This document shows, one piece after another, positions 36,710-46,600 of a stretch of DNA of 64,000 bases. The position numbers and the translations under genes are program-made. The stretch is from an uncultured Mycoplasmatota bacterium (lineage in GTDB: Bacteria > Bacillota_I > Bacilli_A > RF39 > UBA660). The DNA is taken from the NCBI GenBank assembly GCA_947056845.1, contig CAMSCJ010000001.1:1-64000 (forward strand), written 5' to 3'. Position 1 is the first letter of the stretch, and every line of letters begins with the position of its first letter. Under the pieces are notes generated by a model. The model saw only the letters and a program-made list of their open reading frames with translations, was not told the DNA's origin and ran no database searches.

Positions 36710-37018
36710 CTATTCAGACCAACAAACTCCTAATTGATTATATTTAACTTCATTTATTGCATTTTGTATATAACTGCTAATACCACCTATGCCTATTGAA
36801 AATAGGTCACCTGATACATTAGATATTAAACCTTTTTTCATTACATTAAAACTCATATTTTTAACCGTATCATTTTGTAATTTAGTTAGACCTGATTGAT
36901 AAATTGCACTATAACTATTTCTTTCAGTCGTAATTCCAGATATTTTAACTGTAATAAGGCCAGATACACCCACAATAGACGAATCTATAAATACATTTGT
37001 AATAAAATTTTTCTTCTT
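36710..37018 (-). pseudogene. orphan copy of the main RHS toxin tip
   Basis: The last 85 or so residues, from GVSGLITVKISGIT to NQLGVCWSE, are almost identical to the C-terminus of the 2074-residue RHS protein. Upstream the frame stays open to a stop at 37019-37021 and reads KNFITNVFIDSSIVGVSG, a diverged form of the main protein's LKNVAVDAALGGVSG. There is no RHS core in front of it. This is a silent tip, not an expressed toxin. Confidence 0.8.
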
Positions 37019-37026
37019 CTATTTTA

Positions 37027-37456
37027 TTATTTATTTTTATAATATTCAACATTTTTTAATGTTAAATTTTCTAAGTTATAATTTCTTAATTCGTTATCAA
37101 ATTCTTTTTTGTTATATGGACCATATCTTTTTTGTTGTTCAGTATCTAAAATCCAGTAATACACTTTGGATTTATCTGGTATTTCATAATCATTGTAATC
37201 ATTTTCTAATTTTAAACCATATTGTTTAGCTATGACATATCTATCATTCCACGCAACTTCAACTACCTTAGCTGATATTATTTGTTCATCGCTTTGCCAT
37301 CCATCCTCTGGAACAATTACAATTTCATGCTTGGAACTTCTAACTAAAATATAGCCATTAATAAGATTATATCTATAATCGGAGTATCCTGGAAAACAAC
37401 TAGTCGTTAAAATAGAAACATATACAAGTAGCAACAACAAAATAAATCTCTTCATT
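37027..37456 (-). CDS. lipoprotein, DUF3997-like, putative immunity protein
   Basis: 142 residues from MKRFILLLLL, with AGGAGG upstream. A lipobox (SILTTSC) follows the signal peptide. The small domain reads GYILVRSSKHEIVIVPEDGW and YYWILDTEQQKRYGPYNKKEF, as in DUF3997 proteins. A membrane-anchored extracellular lipoprotein directly after an orphan toxin tip is a likely immunity protein against a toxin that acts at the surface. Confidence 0.65.
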
Positions 37457-37468
37457 CTATATCTCCTC

Positions 37469-38484
37469 CTATTGACACGGATTGTATTGGAAGTCAACAT
37501 ATATTTTATATGAATTTATGACATCAAAATATTGATCACTCCAAGCCATATTATTACCTACAGTAAATACAAAACCCTTTAATCCGTCGTTAAAATATCC
37601 AGTTTCGAAGTCAAAATCATATTTGTCATAAACATTTATATCTAATAAGCCACAACCATTAACAACATTACCACTTATATTTACTGTTGCTTCATGAAAA
37701 GATCCTTGTAAATCTAATGAACTAAAAGTCACTAGCTCTGAGGCATCAACTTTTCCTGTGTTTACTTCATTAGTTATTTTCTTTACCTTTTCTTTAAATT
37801 TGGTATCATTTTTTATTTGTTTAGCAACATTTGAATCATCTTTAAAATATAAATCATTTGGATTTTTTTTAGTTGCATGTTTTATGAATTTTGCAGAAGT
37901 ATTCATTCCCACAACTTCTAAAGCTTTGGAGACATCACCCCATGCCTTTTTAGCAAGCCATTTTATTACAAAATGTCCAGTATAATCAGTTGAATTTATT
38001 GAATTATTATTACAGTATGCATATAGATTATTTCCTAGCAACATATTATTTTGAATAAAAATATCATCACTATTCAAAAACCTACCCCATAAAGGATTAT
38101 AATATCTACTATTTAAATAATATAATTTTGTTTCTGTATCATAATAATAACTTCTATATCTAAATGGATTAATATTAGCTATATGATTTAAATTATTTTG
38201 TATATCATTACCTATTCCATCTGTAATTTTTATATTTACTCCCCAGGAATTATATTTATATTTTGCTACAATATTATAATTCCTATCTAATATTCCAATA
38301 ATAACTATTATCATTATATTTAAAGCCAATTAAATCATTTGTATTATCTCGCATAAAATATAAAATATTATTATCTTTTGTTTCAAAAACAATATTAGTT
38401 CCTTCTAAATAATATTTTGTTTCTTTATTGTTTACTATCTTACTTGTTCTAATACCATCTTTGTTATATTTAATATAACATTTT
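37469..38484 (-). pseudogene. orphan RHS core with tip D, frameshifted
   Basis: The RHS core DNA begins near 38484. A small deletion at about 38310 removes the codons for NIYYYIKNAQND, present in the other copies, and shifts the frame. The remaining frame (37469-38329) has the core YYYDTETKLYYLNSRYYN and a 165-residue tip. The tip contains NPNDLYFKDDSNVAKQI and NVYDKYDFDFETG and is homologous to tip C at 38771, but clearly diverged. No promoter or ribosome site precedes the cassette. It is probably a recombination donor or a relic. The DUF3997-like lipoprotein follows. Confidence 0.75.
38072..38484. repeat. RHS core repeat, copy 4 (orphan D)
   Basis: Near-identical at DNA level to 44302-44730, apart from the small deletion near 38310. 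The junction at its outer end reads ATATAACATTTT. Confidence 0.85.
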
Positions 38485-38624
38485 TCTATTTGTTTTTAAA
38501 TTATTATGTCATATAATATTTGGAAAATTTAATATTATTTTTAGATAGCGTAATTTTTCAATTCAATTATATTTTTATTATCTAAAGATTAACTAAAAAT
38601 AGTATTCACAACCAATTAAAAGTA

Positions 38625-38753
38625 TTACATAACCATAGATATTGCAAAAATTAATATGAGAAACAAATCTATTATAAGTAAAGCAATTGGAAATAAAATT
38701 ATAGCAATGATAATATCTTTAATCACATTTAAAACTATTTTTGAGAATTTCAT
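38625..38753 (-). CDS. 42-residue membrane peptide
   Basis: Starts MKFSKIVLNVIKDIII and continues with a long hydrophobic helix (AIILFPIALLIIDLFLILIF). GGGTGA lies 5 nt before the ATG. It begins 18 nt after the stop of orphan cassette C, the place of an immunity gene. The rest of 38485-38624 shows no gene. Confidence 0.5.
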   Translation of the reverse strand: MKFSKIVLNVIKDIIIAIILFPIALLIIDLFLILIFAISMVM

Positions 38754-38770
38754 TTATTCACCCATTTCTA

Positions 38771-39727
38771 CTATTTGCAGTTTACACAATAATCAAAATC
38801 TATATAAATGTAATAATTGTTTATAACACCATCCTCTTGTTGAACCCATGCAAAATTATTTATAAAATTTGTTGGCCAACTTTTAATTGAACTAAAGGAA
38901 TCTAGCGAATACTCTGCATAATCAAAATCATATTTATCTATTATAGTAATTGATAAATTGCCTGTACCATTCTTTAATTCACCATTAATAAACATTGAAC
39001 AATTATGTAATCCTAACTTTAAATCGCGGTCATTAAATGATAATGGCTCATAATAATTGTCAAATTTTTTATCTGGATTAAATAAGGCTATATCATGCAT
39101 CGTATTAGTAAAGTCATCAGATTTTTTAATTTTATTTGCAATTTTCGAATCATTGCCATAATATAAATTTTTAGGATTACTTTGTAATGAATGATTAAGC
39201 AATTTAGAGGCTGTAGGTGCTCCCATGAAAAATCCAGCAACAGTAGAACCGATTTTTCCAAAAAATCTTTCTATAGGATTTACTATGTTTTTTTTAATGA
39301 AATTTAATATAGGTCCATGACCTTTAGTATCATTTAAATTTATTGGATTATTGTCACAATATAGATATATATTATTTCCTAACAAGTTATTATTTTGAAT
39401 AAAAATATTATCACTATTCAAAAATCTACCCCATAAAGGATTATAATATCTACTATTTAAATAATATAATTTTGTTTCTGTATCATAATAATAACTTCTA
39501 TATCTAAATGGATTAATATTAGCTATATGATTTAAATTATTTTGGACATTATTACCTATTCCATCTGTAATTTTTATATTTATTCCCCAGGAATTATATT
39601 TATATTTTGCTACAATATTATAATTATTATCTAATATTCCAATAATATCATTTTGGGCATTTTTTATATAATAATAAATATTATCATTATATTTAAAACC
39701 AATTAAATCATTTGTATTATCTCGCAT
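38771..39727 (-). CDS. orphan RHS core with tip C
   Basis: 318 codons from MRDNTNDLIGF; the homologous frame is open further to about 39856, without a start. It has the RHS core (FRYRSYYYDTETKLYY, RYYNPLWGRFLNSD), the variable hinge, then a tip of about 200 residues (NPKNLYYGNDSKIANKI, NLSITIIDKYDFDYAEY) paralogous to tip D. The toxin class is not recognised. There is no promoter or ribosome site, so it is probably silent until recombined behind a full-length RHS gene. Confidence 0.75.
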   Translation of the reverse strand: MRDNTNDLIGFKYNDNIYYYIKNAQNDIIGILDNNYNIVAKYKYNSWGINIKITDGIGNNVQNNLNHIANINPFRYRSYYYDTETKLYYLNSRYYNPLWGRFLNSDNIFIQNNNLLGNNIYLYCDNNPINLNDTKGHGPILNFIKKNIVNPIERFFGKIGSTVAGFFMGAPTASKLLNHSLQSNPKNLYYGNDSKIANKIKKSDDFTNTMHDIALFNPDKKFDNYYEPLSFNDRDLKLGLHNCSMFINGELKNGTGNLSITIIDKYDFDYAEYSLDSFSSIKSWPTNFINNFAWVQQEDGVINNYYIYIDFDYCVNCK

Positions 39728-39856
39728 AAAATATAAAATATTATTATCTTTTGTTTCAAAAACAATATTAGTTCCTTCTAAATAATATTTTGTTTCTTTA
39801 TTGTTTACTATTTTACTTGTTCTAATACCATCTTTGCTATATCTAATATAACATTT
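39415..39856. repeat. RHS core repeat, copy 3 (orphan C)
   Basis: Near-identical to 44302-44730 and 42252-42680. Upstream junction ATATAACATTTT as in orphan D. Confidence 0.9.
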
Positions 39857-39891
39857 TAATTATTAATTTACAATTGTTATGATTTATTTAG

Positions 39892-40062
39892 ATTGTTCAA
39901 CAATTCTAGTATTACAAATCATATCCGCAATTGTTGTATTTTTTTAAAATATCAATAACCATTCTATAACTAAGGTACTTGTTAAAGGCCAATCGCATAT
40001 TAAAACAACTATCAGTGAAGGAATTTTATTATTTTTATACTTAATATTATAAACTTATTTTG
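39892..40062 (-). pseudogene. RDD-protein remnant
   Basis: The minus strand reads NNKIPSLIVVLI, then WPLTSTLVI and TTIADMICNTRIVE. These match in order the C-terminal half of the RDD protein at 42731 (NDEIPSIIIILM ... GDMLCRTKIIE), with frameshifts and a stop. As at 42731, it lies immediately upstream of an orphan RHS cassette. No other gene is seen in 39857-40104. Confidence 0.65.
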
Positions 40063-40104
40063 TATAAAATCCAATTGTTTATTAATAATCTTTAAACTTA
40101 ATAT

Positions 40105-40818
40105 CTAATTTTTATTATGATCTCCATATTCCCATTTACCCATTTTTGTTGGTTTAAATTCTTTATCAAAAAACTTAATACCAATTGATTTTAAATATTC
40201 ATATTCTTCTTTATTTTCACAATAAATAAAACATAATTCCTAATGTGCTACTGTTTCCAAAAAACAGTAACCATCTTTAAAAAAACATATATCTTCAATG
40301 GAGTTTGGAAAACACCAATCATATAACGATTTTTTACTTAATAACTCTTTTTCTGTTTCAGTATTCATTTTTAGATAATACGTATCATAACGACAAATAT
40401 CACCAAAATCATATTTATGAATAACCATTTTAATTTTATCAATATTAGATTCATTTTTAATTTTCCATTTTTCAACAACATTATTATGATAAATATGTTC
40501 TACACTTTGTGTAATAGATATCCATCTTTTAAAATAATCTGGATGCCCATTTTCATATTTTGCCATATATTCAGTATCAAATATTTCCTCATTATCTTTA
40601 AATATTTCATATATTTCATTTAAAAATTTATCAGAGTATTTATCAATAAAATCATCTATTGAATACCCACTAATTGATGACATAATATTTATGTATCTAG
40701 ATGTAATTTCTTCATGTTGATCATGACGTTTTGTTAATGATATTGAATCACATTTTTTAAATATATAATTCATTAAGTTTATATATACATTTCCTACTAT
40801 TTCCTCTTCAACTAACAT
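40105..40818 (-). pseudogene. putative immunity protein, MLVEEE family, copy C, nonsense mutation
   Basis: Opens MLVEEEIVGNVYINLMNYIF and follows the family plan. At 40240-40242 a TAG replaces the Glu codon that follows Ala-His in the other copies. Beyond the stop the same frame continues with the family's end (FIYCENKEEYEYLKSIGIK, EFKPTKMGKWEYGD) to a natural stop at 40105. A single substitution therefore truncates the protein to 192 residues. It lies directly after copy D. Confidence 0.8.
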
Positions 40819-40918
40819 TTTGTATCAAACCACCTAAACTACTTTTTAATTACTATATCATATATTATAGGCCTATCTTATATAAACAACAATTGTTTTT
40901 TTTTGATAATTTTTAAAT

Positions 40919-41632
40919 TTATTGTTTATTCCCATCACTATATTGCCATTTTTCCATTTTAGTTGGTTTAAATTCTTTATCAAAAAATTTAATTCCAATT
41001 GATTTTAAATATTCATATTCCGCTTCATTATCACAATAAATAAAGCATAAGCCCTCATGAGCAACTGTCTCTAAAAAGCAATAACCATCTTTAAAAAAAC
41101 ATATATCTTCAAGTGAATTAGGATAATGCCAATCATATAATGACTTTTTACTTAATATCTCACTTTTTAATTCATCATTTAATATAAGATAATATATATC
41201 ATTAAGATAAACTTGCTCATTACCAAAATTATGAATATTTTTAGTATGATTAAAAATATTTTTCTCATTTTTTATTAACCATTGTTTTGTAATGTTATTA
41301 TAATAAATTCTTCTTATACTACCGGAAATAGTTAACCATCGTTTAAAATCGTTCTTGATACCATCTTCAAATTTTTCTTTATAATCATTATTAAAAATTT
41401 CTTCATTATCTTTAAATTTTTCATACATTTTATTTAAAAAATTATTAGAGTATTTTTCCATTATATAATTTATTGAATAGCCACTTGTTGATAATATAAT
41501 ATCTATCTTTCTATTTGTACTTTCTTCATGTTGATCATGCTGTTTCATTAATGATATAGAATCGCATTTTTTAAATATATAATTAATTAACTTTTCATAG
41601 GTACTTCCCAATATTTCTTCTTCAACTAACAT
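40919..41632 (-). CDS. putative immunity protein, MLVEEE family, copy D
   Basis: 237 residues from MLVEEEILGSTYEKL. GAAGGGA lies upstream, and a longer frame into the preceding tip is not needed. It begins 22 nt after the stop of orphan cassette B and is its likely immunity gene. It shares N- and C-terminal blocks with copies A-C. Confidence 0.75.
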   Translation of the reverse strand: MLVEEEILGSTYEKLINYIFKKCDSISLMKQHDQHEESTNRKIDIILSTSGYSINYIMEKYSNNFLNKMYEKFKDNEEIFNNDYKEKFEDGIKNDFKRWLTISGSIRRIYYNNITKQWLIKNEKNIFNHTKNIHNFGNEQVYLNDIYYLILNDELKSEILSKKSLYDWHYPNSLEDICFFKDGYCFLETVAHEGLCFIYCDNEAEYEYLKSIGIKFFDKEFKPTKMEKWQYSDGNKQ

Positions 41633-41654
41633 TTTTCCACATTCCCTTCTTATG

Positions 41655-42734
41655 TTATGGTAAATACCATATATGTGGATGGTTATAGCCATCCCAAGGA
41701 TGATAATGTGGATAATAACCTGCTGCTCCACCTCTATGTGCTGAATGATGATAACTATCATCCCATTCTGATGCTACAAGTTTAGCATATAATTGATTAT
41801 CGCACATAATATCTCCCCAACTATTTACATAGGATATTGATTCTTCAATTGACAATCGCTCACCTCTCATTACATCATACTTTGTTCTCCATGCCACAGT
41901 ACATGGTTTATACTCATCAATTGTTGGAGCATACGGAACAACTGTATCGACTTTAGTATCTTCTTGTACTTTAATAGCGTCTCTTTTTGGTTCATCTATA
42001 GTTAATGTATGTTTTTTTAAATTTCTAGCAGCACTAATTGCTTTGGGAGCAAGAATTTCAACTGTTTTTGTTGCTGCGTATGCACCTACTACTGCTGCTA
42101 TCACCTTAAGGGTACCTTCTACTATTTTGGGAAGTGCAAGTTCAAGCAAATTGCCAGATTTATCAGTATTTACAATTGGATTATTTAATGTATAGGCAAA
42201 CAGATTATGCATTAATGGATTACCACCGAGTTCTCCTCCATAAGAATCCATATTCAAAAACCTACCCCATAAAGGATTATAATATCTACTATTTAAATAA
42301 TATAATTTTGTTTCTGTATCATAATAATAACTTCTATATCTAAATGGATTAATATTAGCTATATGATTTAAATTATTTTGGACATCATTACCTATTCCAT
42401 CTGTAATTTTTATATTTACTCCCCAAGAGTTATATTTATATTTTGCTACAATATTATAATTACTATCTAATATTCCAATAATATCATTTTGAGCATTCTT
42501 TATATAATAATAAATATTATCATTATATTTAAAGCCAATTAAATCATTTGTATTATCTCGCATAAAATATAAAATATTATTATCTTTGGTTTCAAAAACA
42601 ATATTAGTTCCTTCTAAATAATATTTTGTTTCTTTATTATTTATTATCTTACCTGTTCTAATACCTTTTTTACTATATTGTATATTGTAACATTTTAATA
42701 ACAAGTTTTCAATTCTTATATAAGTTAATATCAA
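41655..42734 (-). CDS. orphan RHS core with His-rich tip B
   Basis: 359 codons. The N-terminal part is the RHS core (GTNIVFETKDNNILYF ... NSRYYNPLWGRFLNMD). After the hinge (LNNPIVNTDKSGNLLEL) come a hydrophobic helix, an acidic linker and a C-terminal domain ending AGYYPHYHPWDGYNHPHIWY. The clustered His at the very end suggests a metal-dependent nuclease-like tip, which is an inference. The frame opens inside the 3' end of the RDD gene. There is no promoter of its own, but transcription from the upstream operon is possible. Confidence 0.75.
   Translation of the reverse strand: MILTYIRIENLLLKCYNIQYSKKGIRTGKIINNKETKYYLEGTNIVFETKDNNILYFMRDNTNDLIGFKYNDNIYYYIKNAQNDIIGILDSNYNIVAKYKYNSWGVNIKITDGIGNDVQNNLNHIANINPFRYRSYYYDTETKLYYLNSRYYNPLWGRFLNMDSYGGELGGNPLMHNLFAYTLNNPIVNTDKSGNLLELALPKIVEGTLKVIAAVVGAYAATKTVEILAPKAISAARNLKKHTLTIDEPKRDAIKVQEDTKVDTVVPYAPTIDEYKPCTVAWRTKYDVMRGERLSIEESISYVNSWGDIMCDNQLYAKLVASEWDDSYHHSAHRGGAAGYYPHYHPWDGYNHPHIWYLP
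42252..42680. repeat. RHS core repeat, copy 2 (orphan B)
   Basis: Near-identical to the core of the full-length gene (44302-44730) and to orphans C and D. Confidence 0.9.
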
Positions 42735-43099
42735 TCTTCTTTTTCAATAATTTTTGTCCTACAAAGCATATCACCAACAAGTTCTTTTTTTAATAATATT
42801 AGCACTAAACCTATCGGCCAAGTTGTTACTATAAAAAAGTTCCTCATTAAAATAATAATTATTGATGGAATTTCATCATTTTTAAATCTTATTTCCAATT
42901 TCATAATTTTTTTACCAATACTAGATTTATATATTATATCGCTAAATATTAGAAAACCCATTATACTATTATATAAATAATACACTATATCAATATCATT
43001 TGTATTGTGACACGATAAAATGAATATTAATTTTATAATTGATAAAATTGTTACTATAATAAGGTCTATTAGAAAAGCTATAAATCTTTTTTTTGTCAT
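42731..43099 (-). CDS. RDD family membrane protein
   Basis: 122 residues from MTKKRFIAFLIDLI, with AGGTGA upstream. RDD hallmarks: Arg in KKRFIAFLID, Asp in the first helix, and GKKIMKLEIRF between helices; a third hydrophobic segment follows (FFIVTTWPIGLVLILL). It lies between the membrane immunity gene and orphan cassette B, overlapping the latter by 4 nt. A degraded copy lies in the same position before orphan C. Confidence 0.75.
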   Translation of the reverse strand: MTKKRFIAFLIDLIIVTILSIIKLIFILSCHNTNDIDIVYYLYNSIMGFLIFSDIIYKSSIGKKIMKLEIRFKNDEIPSIIIILMRNFFIVTTWPIGLVLILLKKELVGDMLCRTKIIEKED

Positions 43100-43117
43100 T
43101 TTTTTCACCTTATATCC

Positions 43118-43603
43118 TTAATACTCAATTATTTTTACAATTTGACCTATTTCTATATGTTTATAATAATACGCTTGAATTTTTACGTCTTTAGTTAAAG
43201 GATTTCCTGCATAAACAAAATGTATAGTTTTTCCATCATCATCTTCGCAATATAAAGACTGTCTTTGAGTATTATTTGATTTTGTATAAACGTCCGAAAC
43301 AATGCATTCAACAATTTCGTATTTATTTGTAATTATATTAGGTAAATCCGCTAAAAAAATTGTGCTAACATATATAATAAGAAAGATGTATGCTAACATA
43401 ATTATAATGTTAGCAATGTTATACCGTAATGCATTTTTTTCATCAACTTTTTTTGTAGAGTGCGAAACATCCTTATCTACAAAAATATTTTCTTTTTTGA
43501 TAAAATATTTAAAAATTTTAACTATAAAATAAATTGCAAAAACCACAGCTATTATATAAATAACATACTCCTCTAATATAATCCAATTTGTAGTTAAATG
43601 CAT
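43118..43603 (-). CDS. two-helix membrane protein, presumed immunity protein of the main RHS toxin
   Basis: 161 residues from MHLTTNWIILEE, with GAGGTGAT upstream. Two transmembrane segments (YVIYIIAVVFAIYFIVKIF and NIIIMLAYIFLIIYVS), then a domain ending YYYKHIEIGQIVKIIEY. It begins 20 nt after the RHS stop. A paralogue is paired with a copy of the same toxin tip at 36203-37018, which strongly links this protein to that tip. A membrane location fits a hydrophobic tip that may act on membranes. Confidence 0.78.
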   Translation of the reverse strand: MHLTTNWIILEEYVIYIIAVVFAIYFIVKIFKYFIKKENIFVDKDVSHSTKKVDEKNALRYNIANIIIMLAYIFLIIYVSTIFLADLPNIITNKYEIVECIVSDVYTKSNNTQRQSLYCEDDDGKTIHFVYAGNPLTKDVKIQAYYYKHIEIGQIVKIIEY

Positions 43604-43622
43604 ATATAATATCACCTCGCAT

Positions 43623-46600
43623 CTATTCAGACCAACAAACACCTAATTGATTATATTTAATTTCATTTATTGCATTTTGTATATAACTGCTAATACCACC
43701 TATGCCTATTGAAAATAGGTCACCTGATACATTAGATATTAAACCTTTTTTCATTACATTAAAACTCATATTTTTAACCGTATCATTTTGTAATTTAGTT
43801 AGACCTGATTGATAAATTGCACTATAACTATTTCTTCCAGTCGTAATTCCAGATATTTTAACTGTAATAAGGCCAGATACACCGCCAAGAGCTGCATCTA
43901 CAGCTACATTTTTTAAAAAACTATCTTTACTAACTTTTTCACCTTTAGTAACTTTATTTAAACCTTGAGTAACTACTGAGGATGTACCTCCTCCAATAAC
44001 TCCACTTATTACAGGACCAAATTTAAGTGAATGACTTATCATCGTAGCACTTCCACCAACCCCAGATCCAACATATTCTTGCCATGGTGAAAATTTAGGC
44101 TTTCCAGACATTACACTATTTACAATATCACTTCCTAGTTTTCCAAGTACCCCAGCCACAAAACCTATGCCACCACCAATAAGTAAGGATCCAAATATTC
44201 CTTCTCCAGTATCATCAGTAAAAATAATAGGTTTGTTGCTACAATATGCATATAGATTGTAACCAATAATATCGTTATTTGCTCCTATTGTTCCATCACT
44301 ATTCAAAAATCTACCCCATAAAGGATTATAATATCTACTATTTAAATAATATAATTTTGTTTCTGTATCATAATAATAACTTCTATATCTAAATGGATTA
44401 ATATTAGCTATATGATTTAAATTATTTTGTACATCATGACCTATTCCATCTGTAATTTTTATATTTACTCCCCAAGAATTATATTTATATTTTGCTACAA
44501 TATTATAATTACTATCTAATATTCCAATAATATCATTTTGAGCATTCTTTATATAATAATAAATATTATCATTATATTTAAAGCCAATTAAATCATTTGT
44601 ATTATCTCGCATAAAATATAAAATATTATTATCTTTTGTTTCAAAAACAATATTAGTTCCTTCTAAATAATATTTTGTTTCTTTATTGTTTACTATCTTA
44701 CTTGTTCTAATACCATCTTTGTTATATTTATAATTAATAGTATTATTTGAATCTTGATAACTATTTAAACTTCTTCCATTAATCCAACTTAAATTAATAT
44801 TCCCTATTGTTATTGGATTACCTATTTCATCATAAGTTATTTCTTCGTTATTATATTTTGTTAATTGGTCTTTCCAATTTAAATTATTATATTGATAATT
44901 ATTTGTTTCTAATAAATTATCATTTAAGTCATATTTTTTAATTGTTTTAATATTTCCTAATGTATCATAGTCATAAACAATTTTTTCATTTGTTATATAG
45001 TCTTCTTCACTAATAAGTTCATTATAATCATCATAACAATATTTATTTTCTAAGATATCATTATGATATATATTTGTAATATTATTTAATTTATCATATT
45101 TATAAGAATATTTATCAGCATTATTACTAATACTTTTTAAAATTAATGATGTTCTTTTTCCATTAGTTACATATTCATAATTAGTATTATAGTTATTATT
45201 AATGTTGCTATTATTTAATCTACCTAAGGCATCATAATTATAGTTTATAACTGTATCATCTAAATTAATTTTTGTTATTTCATCATCACTATTAAATGTA
45301 TTTTGCATATTATGTTCGATATTATCTAATTTATATTTTTTATTTACAACATTATCATTAATATCATAACCATATTTAATTTTAAATTTATCAATACTAT
45401 ATTCATATAATCTTTTAGCTACATCATAGGTATATTTAATTGTATTATTATTAGATATAATTTTGATTAAATCGCCATTATTATTATATTTATAGTTATA
45501 ACAATCATCCATTTTGGTAAATTTTTTAAGACGATTAAATTCATCATAATCATAACTTATTGTGTGACCATTACCATAAGTTGATGATAATAAATTGCCA
45601 TTATTAATTTCATAATTATTAGTTATTAAATTATTACTGTCAACATTAATTGTTTTCGTATTTAAAAATTCATCATAGTTGATTTGATAATCGCGACCAT
45701 CTTGACTAATTTTCGATAATAAATTATTGGCATTATATTCATAGTTGACACTTCTATTACCTATAGATACTTGTGTTACTTGTTTTGAATCATTATATGT
45801 ATAATAAGTTGTTATGTCGTTAGCATTAGTTACTGAATTAGTTAAACCAGTTGTCTCATCTATATCATAAAGAGTTTCATTAAAATTAGTATCAATAGTT
45901 TTAGATACAAATTTACCACTTTCAGTATATTCAGCTCTATTTTCAATAAAATAACTATCAGTAATAGCTTCAAAATAAAATTCAAAACTACTAGTATTAT
46001 CTGTTAGTGTTGATAAAGTTAAATTAGTTCCATTATAATTAAGATAAGTATCTGTTACTTTATTTTTAATATAATAACTACCATTATCATTTTTATTTAA
46101 AGTAAATAATGTATTATCGCCTTTAATTTCTGATGTTATAAAATTATTTTCATTAGCTGCTAAATATTTTTTAGTGATTATTGAGTGTTTAATTCGATAA
46201 TAATCTTTATTATCAACTGTAACTTTTTCTAAAATCCATTTATGATGACCACAATCATCATCATTTAAAGAAACAGAATCTTTAATAAGTCTTAAATCTT
46301 TATTAGTACCCTTAAGTCTAATTTTATATAAAGAATTAGTGTTAATTTCACCTATTCCACGATTAGTAATCCTAGTTATAATTGGATTACCTTTAGAATC
46401 ATACACATATTCATTAGATACTCCAGTACTTGAAATACCTTTAAGAACACGATTGGTAACAAGATTATCATATTCAAATTTGAAATTTTTACCTTTAGGA
46501 TTAGTCATTTGAATTAATTGATTATTTTTGTCATAATTAAACTTATCTACATTATTATTTAAGTTTTTAGCAAATATAACATTTCCATTATCATCATATT

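Noticed and set aside
37469-39727. Colicin-M-like active site in tips C and D (DKYDFD segment)
   Set aside because: The downstream His-Arg of the lipid II hydrolase motif is absent in both tips, so the resemblance is only to a short acidic/aromatic stretch.
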